A stretch of DNA of 6,488 nt from CBFGWV01 sp965652545 (GTDB taxonomy: Bacteria; Pseudomonadota; Gammaproteobacteria; Competibacterales; Competibacteraceae): NCBI GenBank assembly GCA_965652545.1, contig CBFGWV010000273.1:1-6488 (forward strand), in the 5' to 3' direction. The position numbers were made by a program, and so were the translations under genes. This document shows, in pieces, positions 1 through 5,536 of the stretch. Each line of letters starts with the position of its first letter. Position 1 is the first letter of the stretch. The notes under the pieces are model-generated. The model did no database searches, was not told where the DNA came from, and was given only the letters and a program-made list of their open reading frames with translations.

Positions 1-61
1 GCATCCGCACGGTGCTGTTTTCCGTGGGCAGGGAGAGAACGAGTAGCAGCCAAGTATTCAT
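1..61 (-). CDS. chrB: Chromate resistance protein ChrB, N-terminal fragment (runs off left edge)
   Basis: Read leftward from the ATG at 61-59, the 20 visible codons give MNTWLLLVLSLPTENSTVRM. I recognise this as the opening of the ChrB N-terminal domain, in which a hydrophobic strand is followed by SLPTxNxTxRM. ChrB proteins accompany the chromate efflux pump ChrA, and in some bacteria they act as chromate-responsive regulators of the chr operon. That is family knowledge; only the first 20 residues are in view. There is no convincing Shine-Dalgarno sequence, but a promoter-like pair sits so close that the message may begin at the ATG. The call rests on a short but distinctive stretch. Neighbouring sequence to the left would settle it and show whether chrA is present. 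Confidence 0.72.
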   Translation of the reverse strand, partial: MNTWLLLVLSLPTENSTVRM

Positions 62-68
62 GTTGCGT

Positions 69-97
69 ATTAAACAGATTTGTAGGGATTGCTACAA
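69..97 (-). promoter_or_regulatory. Putative chrB promoter with overlapping dyad
   Basis: On the minus strand a -35-like TTGTAG (97-92) is separated by 17 bases from a -10-like TTTAAT (74-69, five of six consensus bases). The A of the chrB ATG at 61 lies eight bases beyond the -10, about where transcription would begin, so a leaderless or near-leaderless message is possible. The inverted repeat TTGTAG-N6-CTACAA (80-85 and 92-97) covers the -35 and part of the spacer, as an autoregulatory operator would. The patch is visibly AT-richer than its surroundings. Start site and operator role are inferred. Confidence 0.45.
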
Positions 98-277
98 CAA
101 ATTTCTCCAAAGGCGCGTCCCCCGCATCCGACGCGCTTCGGATGCATCGCGCACGATGCTGATAAAGTCCCACTAAGTCGCACCGAGTGGCCGCAGCCAA
201 TCGCGCCGCAGCGACGCCGGGCCTCGGAACGCAAGAAGCAGGATCTCGACTGACCACCCGAAGGACCACCGCAGCTA
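98..277. other. Gene-free spacer with overlapping stem-loops
   Basis: I find no supportable gene between the chrB promoter and repeat copy 1. The spacer holds two perfect hairpins that overlap by two bases. One pairs GCATCCG (124-130) with CGGATGC (139-145) around an 8-base loop. The other pairs GCATCG (144-149) with CGATGC (154-159) around CGCA. Their junction is the palindrome GATGCATC (141-148). There is no following T-run, so a classical intrinsic terminator is unlikely. The rest looks featureless and GC-rich. Confidence 0.5.
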
Positions 278-391
278 GGCCTTCGGAGCGGGCAGGTCCC
301 GGGCAGACCGTCGGCCGCAGGGAAGCGGCCGTCGAGCTCACATGGATGTGTTTACAGCGTGTCGGCCCGGGACCTGCCCGCTTCGAAGGCC
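278..391. repeat. Structured repeat, copy 1 (long inverted arms with inner hairpins)
   Basis: Outer arms 278-304 and 365-391 pair over 27 positions. The inner 18 (287-304 with 365-382) are perfect, and the single exception further out is a G-T apposition. Inside, CGGCCGC (312-318) pairs with GCGGCCG (325-331), and CACAT (339-343) pairs with ATGTG (346-350) around GG. The central 62 bases (304-365) match copy 2 at 53 positions, in the same orientation and with no gaps. I have an unverified impression that similar elements, with the ATGGATGTGTTTACAGCG-like core, are scattered in other gammaproteobacterial genomes. A REP-like or mRNA 3'-end structure is the likeliest nature. Its origin and function are unknown. 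Confidence 0.85.
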
Positions 392-413
392 GGTGGCCGA
401 GCAAGAACCCATG

Positions 414-448
414 GCCGGGCTTCGCCCGGCTACCGGTTACAAACCGGT
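414..448. other. Two back-to-back hairpins upstream of the methyltransferase gene
   Basis: GCCGGGC (414-420) pairs with GCCCGGC (424-430) around TTC. One base later ACCGGTT (432-438) pairs with AACCGGT (442-448) around ACA. Both stems are perfect 7-mers with 3-base loops. They lie 46 bases before the methyltransferase ATG and would be in its leader if transcription starts upstream. They could protect or attenuate the message, or belong to the decay or extension of repeat copy 1. No T-run follows. I see no convincing promoter between 392 and 493. Confidence 0.45.
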
Positions 449-480
449 GATCCCAGGGCCACGACACTGCACAACGCTAC

Positions 481-486
481 GGGAAG
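481..486 (+). promoter_or_regulatory. Ribosome binding site fixing the methyltransferase start
   Basis: GGGAAG lies seven bases before the ATG at 494. It supports this start over the in-frame ATG at 359, which falls inside repeat copy 1 and would add 45 residues with no family counterpart. Confidence 0.6.
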
Positions 487-493
487 AGCCCAT

Positions 494-1270
494 ATGCAAG
501 CCGAAGACGCACCGACACCATCAAGCAACGCCGCTCGGTTCCACACCGACGTGGACGACGTCTTCGCCCGCATCGCATCGCGCTACGACCGCCTGTGCGA
601 CCTCTTCAGCCTCGGCATCCACCGCCTCTGGAAGCGCCGGGCCGCAGCCCTCATCGCCGACGAAAACTGGAGTGACCTGCTCGATGCCGCCGCCGGCACC
701 GGCGACGTCGCCCTGCGCGTCCTCAAACGCCAAGGCCTGCGCCCGAACCAGACCATGACCGTCTCCGACATCTGCCCCCAGATGCTCGCCATCGCACAAC
801 AGCGACTGGCGCGCAGCGGCACCCTGCCGCAGATCCGGCAACTCGACGCCCACGCCATGCCGGAAATCCCCGACGCCAGCATCGACCTCTACGCCATCTC
901 CCTGGGGCTCAAAATCTGCGACCGCGGCAAAGTCCTGCACGAAGCCCTGCGCGTACTACGCCCCGGCGGACGACTGATCGCCCTCGAAGCCTCAAACATC
1001 CGTTGGGAATGGCTCAACCGCGCCTATCTCGGCTACATGGCCGTCTGCATGCCCGTCCTTGGCTGGCTCGCCACCGGCGGCGACGCCTCGGCTTATCGCT
1101 ACCTGCTACGGGGCATCCGCAGCTTTCCCACGGCCGAGGCATTGGCCGACGAACTGCGCGACATGGGGTTCATCGACGTCAGCTTCGAGCGCCTCTCACT
1201 GGGCATCGTCGCCATTCACATCGCCCGCAAACCATCACCCCAGACACCACCCGAACGGCCACTGAAGTGA
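494..1270 (+). CDS. UbiE/COQ5-family SAM-dependent methyltransferase (divergent paralogue)
   Basis: The 258-residue product is close to the usual UbiE length of about 250. UbiE C-methylates the quinone ring in ubiquinone and menaquinone synthesis. Visible landmarks are YDRLCDLFSLGIHRLW (31-46, family signature 1), the SAM-binding loop DAAAGTGD (64-71), an acidic residue after the second strand (VSD, 90-92), RVLRPGGRLIALEAS (153-167, signature 2) and AYRYLLRGIRSFP (200-212). Several family-typical residues differ. The M-N of YDxMND is L-C, the usual FGLRNV segment is LGLKIC (137-142), and the K of RVLKPGG is R. The neighbours are chrB, repeats and a dehydrogenase rather than ubiJ/ubiB, so this may be a second copy with another substrate. 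The fold is certain; the substrate is not, so no symbol is given. Confidence 0.88.
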   Translation: MQAEDAPTPSSNAARFHTDVDDVFARIASRYDRLCDLFSLGIHRLWKRRAAALIADENWSDLLDAAAGTGDVALRVLKRQGLRPNQTMTVSDICPQMLAIAQQRLARSGTLPQIRQLDAHAMPEIPDASIDLYAISLGLKICDRGKVLHEALRVLRPGGRLIALEASNIRWEWLNRAYLGYMAVCMPVLGWLATGGDASAYRYLLRGIRSFPTAEALADELRDMGFIDVSFERLSLGIVAIHIARKPSPQTPPERPLK

Positions 1271-1277
1271 GCCGTTC

Positions 1278-1377
1278 GAGTCGGGCAGGCCTGGGACAGA
1301 CCGTCGGCAGCATGGATGCTGCCGTCGAGCGCACAGGGATGTATTCACAGCGCGTCGGACCAAGGCCTGCCCGACTC
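1278..1377. repeat. Structured repeat, copy 2, just after the methyltransferase stop
   Basis: Arms 1278-1292 and 1363-1377 pair perfectly over 15 bases, continuing inward with one G-A mismatch and two more G-C pairs. The inner hairpin CGGCAGCAT (1305-1313) pairs with ATGCTGCCG (1316-1324) around GG. The core 1297-1358 matches copy 1 at 53 of 62 positions in the same orientation. Where paired positions differ between copies they change together: C316-G327 becomes A1309-T1320, and T297-A372 becomes C1290-G1365. The element fills most of the 162-base gap between two convergent genes, so it would form the 3' end of one or both messages. No T-run follows, so a Rho-independent terminator in the strict sense is not shown. 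Confidence 0.85.
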
Positions 1378-1432
1378 AAAAGGCGGGGCCCGGCCCCCGT
1401 CCTTGCCGACCCCATGGAAGGCCAGCCCCTAC

Positions 1433-2713
1433 TCACCCCACGGCGCGTTCGCGCGAGCGCACCAACACCGGCAACGGCAATACCCCCGGCATCACCACCT
1501 GCGCCAGACGCTCCGCGCTGCCGCACGCCAGCGTCCAACCCAGCATGCCGTGCCCACAATTGAGAAACACATTGTCGAACGGCGTACAGCCGATGATCGG
1601 GCGGCTATCCGGCGTCATGGGGCGGGCACCGACCCACGGCTGGCCCGCATCGCGATAATTGCAGGCCAACGGAAACGCCGCCTCCGCCACCTTGCGCAAC
1701 TCCATCTGGCGGCGAGCCGGACGACGCATCTGCTGCGGGCCGACATCCGCCATACCCGCGATCCGCACCACATCGCCCAGCCGGCACAGCACAATCTTTC
1801 GCGACGCATCCGTAATACTGACCTCCGGCGCCAACGGCCGCGCCGGCAACGTCAAGCTATAACCGAACACCGGCCAGATCGGCAGACGGATATCGATCAG
1901 CCGCGCCAGATGAGCGCTCTGCACACCGGCTGAGAGCACCAGCGCATCGACCTCGCGCTCGCCGTCAGTCGTCATCAGCGCCCGCACTCGCCGGCTGTCG
2001 CGTCGAAAGCCGGTGACCGTACACTGGTATACGAAACGCACCCCGAACTGGCGCTCAAGCACATGCGCCAACCGCTCACAGAACAAGCGGGCATCGCCGG
2101 CCTCATCCAGCGACGCGAACACCGCCCCGCTGAAGCGTCCGGCCTGAGACAGCGCCGGCTCCTTGTCCAGCGCCGCATCCACCCCAAGCACCTCCACCGG
2201 GCAACCGGCATCCTGCTTCATCGCCACCGACCGCCGCACCGCGTCCAACGCCTTCTCGCTGCGGTAGATCACCAGCTTGCCCGCGGCACGGTGATGGAAG
2301 GCCAACGCATGGCGGTCCTGCAGATCACGCAACACCCGGCGGGACTCCAGCGCCAGCGCCAGCACACTCAACGTGTTGCTGCGATGCGCGCTAGCGGTGC
2401 ACTCGGCCAGCAAGCGTGCGCCCCAGGCAAAGAATGCGGGGTTCAACGTCGGGCGCAGGCGAAACGCAGGGTCCAGGCCCAGCAGAAAACCAGGGAGTTG
2501 ACGCAGCAAGGCCGGCGCGGCCATGGCATCCGTATAGCTGTAGCTGAGTTGGCCGCCATTGGCGTTGGAGGTGCCGGCCGCCGGCCCCTCGCCCGCATCG
2601 ACGACGGTCACCTGCATGCCACGGCGAACCAACGACCACGCAGTCGTCAGGCCGATGACACCGGCACCGATGACCGTGGCATGCGCTGCGTCGGGACGGA
2701 CCTTGGGCGTCAT
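1433..2713 (-). CDS. DadA-type FAD-dependent D-amino-acid dehydrogenase, probably D-hydroxyproline dehydrogenase
   Basis: The 426-residue protein fits the DadA family (about 415-435). The FAD-binding Rossmann start reads VIGAGVIGLTTAW (14-26) with GxGxxG at 16, 18 and 21, and an acidic residue (D39) ends the second strand. The family motif TSNANGGQLS (48-57) follows. Near the C-terminus are WVGARPMTPDSRPIIG (360-375) and GHGMLGWTLACGSA (387-400), both characteristic of DadA. These enzymes oxidise D-amino acids to imino acids, passing electrons to the respiratory chain at the inner membrane. With a hydroxyproline epimerase and a DapA-like enzyme about 2 kb away, oxidation of cis-4-hydroxy-D-proline is the likely role. 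That is context-based; D-alanine or another D-amino acid remains possible. The ribosome site before the ATG is weak. The stop codon converges on repeat copy 2. Confidence 0.85.
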   Translation of the reverse strand: MTPKVRPDAAHATVIGAGVIGLTTAWSLVRRGMQVTVVDAGEGPAAGTSNANGGQLSYSYTDAMAAPALLRQLPGFLLGLDPAFRLRPTLNPAFFAWGARLLAECTASAHRSNTLSVLALALESRRVLRDLQDRHALAFHHRAAGKLVIYRSEKALDAVRRSVAMKQDAGCPVEVLGVDAALDKEPALSQAGRFSGAVFASLDEAGDARLFCERLAHVLERQFGVRFVYQCTVTGFRRDSRRVRALMTTDGEREVDALVLSAGVQSAHLARLIDIRLPIWPVFGYSLTLPARPLAPEVSITDASRKIVLCRLGDVVRIAGMADVGPQQMRRPARRQMELRKVAEAAFPLACNYRDAGQPWVGARPMTPDSRPIIGCTPFDNVFLNCGHGMLGWTLACGSAERLAQVVMPGVLPLPVLVRSRERAVG

Positions 2714-2928
2714 GACCGACCGCCCGACACATCCGTGTACTCATTGACTTGGCTACCTGCGCCCACGCCGGACCCGCCTCCCGCACAGTCAACCCAAGGG
2801 GGCGCCCAGTCTACCGCAGAGGTACCCGCGGCGAACATACGGCAGAGTCTACCCCCAGCGGAGTTGCCCACATACCCGCTGCTGAACCATGATGCGGGCG
2901 GCAAGCGCCCAACCGAAGGAGCCCCTCG
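2714..2928. promoter_or_regulatory. Divergent intergenic region between dehydrogenase and membrane-protein genes
   Basis: These 215 bases must carry the promoters of both flanking genes, but I cannot place one firmly on either strand. The octamer AGTCTACC occurs twice in the same orientation (2808-2815 and 2846-2853), 38 bases apart. These could be regulator half-sites or chance. A clear ribosome site for the rightward gene, GAAGGAG, is at 2915-2921. Confidence 0.4.
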
Positions 2929-3276
2929 ATGCGCTGGATTCCCATTAGCGAAACCAATCCGTTCCGGCTGCCGTTCTACCTCAGCGCCGCCGCGCTCGTG
3001 CTGGCGATACTGCCCTGGCCCGGCGGCTTCTACGCCATCATGCGCATCGTCATCTGTGCCTGTGCCGCCTACGGCGCCTGGCGTCTGTACCAACGCGGCA
3101 ACAGCGAGTGGGCCTGGGTGATGGGCGTGATCGCGGTAGTCTACAACCCGTTCATCTGGGTGAAGATCGGCGGCCAGTTCTGGTGGCTGGTGATCAACGT
3201 GGTCGCGCTGGTCTTGATCTATGGCGCCACGCTGGTGTTCCAGGGCCGCCGGCTACGCGATGCCGTGAGCCGTTGA
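2929..3276 (+). CDS. Small four-helix membrane protein, DUF6804-like
   Basis: The product is 115 residues. It appears to have four membrane segments, roughly 14-30, 34-54, 61-78 and 84-104, with short charged links (RLYQRGNSEW at 52-61) and a basic tail (QGRRLRDAVSR). The segment GVIAVVYNPFIWVKIGG (66-82) resembles the conserved GVIAxxxNPxI region of the DUF6804 family as I remember it. The function of that family is unknown. GAAGGAG seven bases before the ATG is the strongest ribosome site in the window and confirms the start. The gene stands alone: its upstream neighbour is divergent, and the next gene has its own 120-base leader region. Confidence 0.75.
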   Translation: MRWIPISETNPFRLPFYLSAAALVLAILPWPGGFYAIMRIVICACAAYGAWRLYQRGNSEWAWVMGVIAVVYNPFIWVKIGGQFWWLVINVVALVLIYGATLVFQGRRLRDAVSR

Positions 3277-3316
3277 GAGTGCCGGCACGGGCGAATTTGG
3301 GCGGGGTGTATGGCGG

Positions 3317-3345
3317 TTTACATTAGAAATGTGTTAAGTAATTCG
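3317..3345 (+). promoter_or_regulatory. AT-rich promoter-like patch before the FMN-binding protein gene
   Basis: The 120-base gap 3277-3396 contains an AT-rich island beginning with TTTACA (3317-3322, five of six -35 bases) and continuing to TAATTC (3339-3344) after 16 bases. The -10 match is poor. TTGGGC (3297-3302) with TACATT (3319-3324) is an alternative pair with a 16-base spacer. The composition suggests a promoter, but the exact boxes are uncertain. Confidence 0.3.
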
Positions 3346-3396
3346 CAGCCACCCTCCGCGCCTTGACGTCGCGGCCAGCCACGGATTGCCGACCGC

Positions 3397-3843
3397 ATGC
3401 TCACCGTCGAAATGAAACGAATCATCCAAGGCCTCAAGCTGGGCTTCGTGGCGACGGTCAATCCGGACTGCACCCCGCACATCTCGCCGGCCGAAACGTT
3501 TGTCGTGCTCAATGACAGCACGCTGGCCTTTGGCGAGATCCGCTCACCCAACACCGTGCGCAACATCGCCAGCCATCCCCAAGTGGCGGTGAACTTCTTC
3601 GACGTCCTGGCGCGCAAAGCGGTACGCGTGCGGGGCACCGCGGACTACCACCGCCAGAACAGCGACACTTTTACGCGCTGGTATCCGCAGTTCGAGGCCT
3701 GGGGCCCCGTGGCGCGGGTCATACGCGGCATCGTGCTGATCGAGCTGACCACGGCGGAGCTGGTGTTTTCCCCCGCCTACGACCTCGGCCAGAGCGAGAC
3801 CGAGTTGAAAGTCCACTGGCGCAACCATCTGCTGTCGATGTAG
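3397..3843 (+). CDS. Pyridoxamine 5'-phosphate oxidase-like FMN-binding protein
   Basis: The 148-residue protein has the split-barrel fold typical of small PNPOx-like flavoproteins. LGFVATVNPDCTPHISPAETF (15-35) forms the first strands, LAFGEIRSPNT (43-53) carries the RSPNT element usual in this subfamily, and QVAVNFFD (62-69) and KAVRVRGTA (73-81) complete the core. Such proteins bind FMN, or sometimes F420 or heme, and many lack a known substrate. The ordinary PNPOx vitamin-B6 enzyme is longer (about 210-220 residues) and has different motifs, so a pdxH role is unlikely. The ribosome site is weak (GGA at 3383-3385), but the start gives the expected short N-terminal helix. The stop lies five bases from that of the convergent dioxygenase gene. 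Confidence 0.8.
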   Translation: MLTVEMKRIIQGLKLGFVATVNPDCTPHISPAETFVVLNDSTLAFGEIRSPNTVRNIASHPQVAVNFFDVLARKAVRVRGTADYHRQNSDTFTRWYPQFEAWGPVARVIRGIVLIELTTAELVFSPAYDLGQSETELKVHWRNHLLSM

Positions 3844-3848
3844 CCCGG

Positions 3849-4406
3849 TCAGACCACCACGTCGAAGCGCCCGTTGAGGCCACCCTCGCCCTGGCTCAGG
3901 GCAAGCTCCAGTTGCGGGCGGTAAATGAAGTCCCGCCCGTTGCCCGGCTCGTTCGGAAAGTACCATTGAGTGGTGAGCTGACGACCATCGGCCGTCGTCA
4001 CCCGCACATGCACATGCCGCGTGCGCCCCGGATACAGCCCCGGCACGATGGTTTCAAAGCGATACGCCCCGTCCACACCGGTCACCTGATGACCGCGCAG
4101 GCGAAAGCCTTGGTTGTCGTAGTGCCCCTGGGTATCGCAATGCCAGATATCCACCACCGCATCGGCCAGCGGTGTGCAGGCCCGATCGAGCACGCGGCCG
4201 CTCAGGATCAACGGCTCGCCGGGCATATCCGGCTCCCGCAACACGGCTCGCTGCGGCGAATCCGGCTTGTAATACGGCCCCGCCGTGCTCTTGACCGTGG
4301 GGCCGGCCGCACAATCCGCCGCCGCCAGCCTGGGCACAGCACCGGCCAGAATCAGGCTGGCACCGAGAACGACCACCTGCCGGCGGCGGGAATCGGGAAC
4401 GGACAT
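3849..4406 (-). CDS. Exported intradiol ring-cleavage dioxygenase-like protein
   Basis: The 185-residue product resembles the catalytic core of protocatechuate 3,4-dioxygenase and catechol dioxygenases, which open aromatic rings with Fe(III) and O2. All four expected iron ligands are present: Y96 in DIWHCDTQGHY, Y125 in PGLYPGR, and H131 and H133 in RHVHV. R128 lies in the YPGR motif. The N-terminus, SRRRQVVVLGASLILAGAV then AAAD, looks like a twin-arginine signal peptide with cleavage near A30, implying export. The start at 4406 is chosen because GAGGTG sits six bases upstream; an in-frame TTG at 4448 would add 14 residues with no ribosome site. It lies 101 bases downstream of the DapA-like gene on the same strand, so the two may share a transcript. 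The substrate is unknown, and the hydroxyproline pathway does not need this activity. Confidence 0.85.
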   Translation of the reverse strand: MSVPDSRRRQVVVLGASLILAGAVPRLAAADCAAGPTVKSTAGPYYKPDSPQRAVLREPDMPGEPLILSGRVLDRACTPLADAVVDIWHCDTQGHYDNQGFRLRGHQVTGVDGAYRFETIVPGLYPGRTRHVHVRVTTADGRQLTTQWYFPNEPGNGRDFIYRPQLELALSQGEGGLNGRFDVVV

Positions 4407-4412
4407 GGCAAA

Positions 4413-4418
4413 CACCTC
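4413..4418 (-). promoter_or_regulatory. Ribosome binding site deciding the dioxygenase start
   Basis: On the minus strand GAGGTG precedes the ATG at 4406 by six bases. This favours the shorter 185-residue product with the Tat-like signal at its N-terminus. Confidence 0.6.
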
Positions 4419-4430
4419 GCAGGACGATTC

Positions 4431-4462
4431 GGACGCAACGGCCGTCAATGGCCGCTGCGTCC
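4431..4462 (-). other. Intercistronic hairpin between DapA-like and dioxygenase genes
   Basis: Bases 4431-4443 and 4450-4462 form a 13-base stem with a 6-base loop. The single irregular position is a G-U pair in the leftward transcript but an A-C mismatch in the other strand, so it folds best in the message reading through both genes. No U-run follows, and the hairpin is 12 bases before the dioxygenase ribosome site. It could stabilise or partly terminate the upstream message, or influence translation of the dioxygenase. Confidence 0.45.
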
Positions 4463-4507
4463 CTTAGAGCAGCGTCGATGCGAGACGTTTCACAGCCGAC
4501 ACCCGGG

Positions 4508-5416
4508 TCAAACGGCGGGCAGGGACGGGCGGGCGGCCAGGGCGGCGCGGATGACGCCCTCTACCCGCTCGCGCTCCTCGCCGGCCAGCGGCAGGCGCGG
4601 CGCACGCACGTTGTCGTTGTCCAGCAGCCCGCTGTGCACGCCGGCAAGCTTGATGTTCTGCACCAGCTTGGTGGAGACATCCAGGTGCAACAAGGGCATG
4701 AACCAGTGGTATAAGGCCACCGCTTCGGCAATCCGCCCGGCTTGAACCAGTTCGTAGATGACGACGGTCTCGCGCGGGAAGGCGCACACCAGCCCGGCCA
4801 CCCAGCCCTGGGCGCCGAGCAGCAGGCTCTCCAGCGCCAGGTCGTCGACACCACAGAAGATGCTGTAGCGATCGCCGGTGAGGTTGCGGATGTCCGACTG
4901 GCGGCGGATGTCGTCCGATGACTCTTTGATGGCCTGGAAACGCGGCTCCTCGGCAAGTTCGACGAACATCTGCGGGGTGATATCGACCGCGTAGGCCACC
5001 GGGTTGTTGTACACCATGATCGGCAGATCGGTGGCACGGGCGACCGCGCGGTAGTGGGTCAGCGTCTCGCGTCGGTCGGACACATAGCCCATACCCGGCA
5101 ACACCATCAGCCCGCGCGCGCCGTCGGCCGCCGCGGCACCGGCAAAGGCGCAGGCACGGCGGGTGGTCGCTTCGGCCACCGTCGCCACCACCGGCACCCG
5201 CCCCTCGACCGCGTCCACGGCCGCGCGGATGACCGCACGCCGCTCCTCGCCGTCCAGGACGTCTTTCTCGCCCAGCGTGCCGAGCACGATGATGCCGTGG
5301 ACGCCCGCCTCTACCTGCGTGCGGACCTGGCCGGCGAAGGCGTCCAGGTCCAGGGTGTCGGCCGCCGTGAACGGGGTGGTCACTGCGGGGAAAACCCCGC
5401 GCCAGTCGATTGTCAT
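4508..5416 (-). CDS. DapA-family enzyme, probable pyrroline-4-hydroxy-2-carboxylate deaminase
   Basis: The 302-residue protein is a full-length class I aldolase-type TIM barrel of the dihydrodipicolinate synthase/N-acetylneuraminate lyase family. GTLGE (46-50) stands at the substrate carboxylate loop. Y136 (MVYNNP) and K164 (AIKESSDD, Schiff-base lysine) are the expected catalytic pair. The arginine that true lysine-pathway DapA carries just after its YNxP motif is missing (YNNPVAYAVDI), which argues against lysine synthesis. The YNNPVAY and CGVDDLALESLLLGAQGW segments are what I recall from hydroxyproline-cluster members, which convert the hydroxy-pyrroline carboxylate to 2-oxoglutarate semialdehyde plus ammonia. 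It is divergent from the epimerase gene across 152 bases. The start is set by GGAG nine bases upstream; an upstream in-frame ATG at 5542 would add 42 unlike residues and would begin inside the promoter region. Confidence 0.85.
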   Translation of the reverse strand: MTIDWRGVFPAVTTPFTAADTLDLDAFAGQVRTQVEAGVHGIIVLGTLGEKDVLDGEERRAVIRAAVDAVEGRVPVVATVAEATTRRACAFAGAAAADGARGLMVLPGMGYVSDRRETLTHYRAVARATDLPIMVYNNPVAYAVDITPQMFVELAEEPRFQAIKESSDDIRRQSDIRNLTGDRYSIFCGVDDLALESLLLGAQGWVAGLVCAFPRETVVIYELVQAGRIAEAVALYHWFMPLLHLDVSTKLVQNIKLAGVHSGLLDNDNVRAPRLPLAGEERERVEGVIRAALAARPSLPAV

Positions 5417-5496
5417 GTCGTCGGACTCCAAAAAGCCATCGTAAGTCGGGAAAGGTCCGGCTGCGCCGCCCCCTTGTGGAGCGCGCCGCAGCCGGT

Positions 5497-5527
5497 GCGA
5501 CGGACTTGTCTCCGACTCGCTTTTTTT
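5497..5527 (+). terminator. Terminator-like hairpin with T-run in the divergent promoter region
   Basis: On the plus strand GCGACGGA (5497-5504) pairs with TCCG (5511-5514) and, after a two-base bulge, TCGC (5517-5520). Seven T residues follow (5521-5527). The shape resembles a weak intrinsic terminator for rightward transcription, which could keep antisense transcripts from the DapA-like gene out of the epimerase gene. The T-run may equally be part of the promoter. Confidence 0.25.
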
Positions 5528-5536
5528 GTATACAAT
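5506..5536 (+). promoter_or_regulatory. Putative promoter of the epimerase gene
   Basis: TTGTCT (5506-5511) and TACAAT (5531-5536, five of six -10 bases) are 19 bases apart, slightly long. The -10 covers the right half of the palindromic operator. Transcription would start near 5543, giving a leader of about 25 bases. The ribosome site is poor (AAGG at 5554-5557, 11 bases from the ATG). Confidence 0.35.
5526..5535. promoter_or_regulatory. Palindromic operator TTGTATACAA
   Basis: This is a perfect 10-base palindrome midway between divergent catabolic genes. TTGTATACAA-type sites are typical of GntR-family (FCD/FadR subgroup) regulators that control small-acid and amino-acid catabolism. The site overlaps the putative -10 elements of both directions, so one bound repressor could silence both genes. 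A partial direct repeat, ACAATC-G-ACAATC (5532-5544), extends from its right half. No regulator gene is visible in the window. Confidence 0.6.

Noticed and set aside
3..176. Rightward open frame from the left edge ending at a TAA at 174-176, as a possible gene tail
   Set aside because: Its translation resembles no family I know and is rich in arginine and serine. The opposite strand gives a clear ChrB N-terminus over the first 61 bases, and the rest is hairpin-rich intergenic DNA.
187..493. Open frames starting upstream of 494, including extension of the methyltransferase from ATG 359
   Set aside because: These frames run through repeat copy 1 and its hairpins. The residues before 494 have no counterpart in UbiE proteins, and a proper ribosome site precedes 494.
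278..1377. Integron-like gene cassette (repeats as recombination sites around one gene)
   Set aside because: The repeats do not show recognisable attC features such as an RYYYAAC/GTTRRRY pair, no integrase is present, and the arms are much longer and perfect. Kept only as a structured repeat pair.
1003..1933. Rightward open frames overlapping the methyltransferase end, repeat copy 2 and the dehydrogenase gene
   Set aside because: They are rich in R, P, H and A with no recognisable domain, and lie antisense to or out of frame with well-supported genes. They are GC-rich shadow frames.
2861..2896. Promoter TTGCCC/CATGAT before the DUF6804-like gene
   Set aside because: Each box matches consensus at only four of six positions and the spacing is a loose fit. 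In a region this GC-rich that is not above chance.
2063..3121. Long rightward frame of 352 codons antisense to the dehydrogenase
   Set aside because: It mirrors the high-GC codon pattern of the dehydrogenase on the other strand, has low-complexity composition and runs into the DUF6804-like gene, which has its own strong ribosome site.
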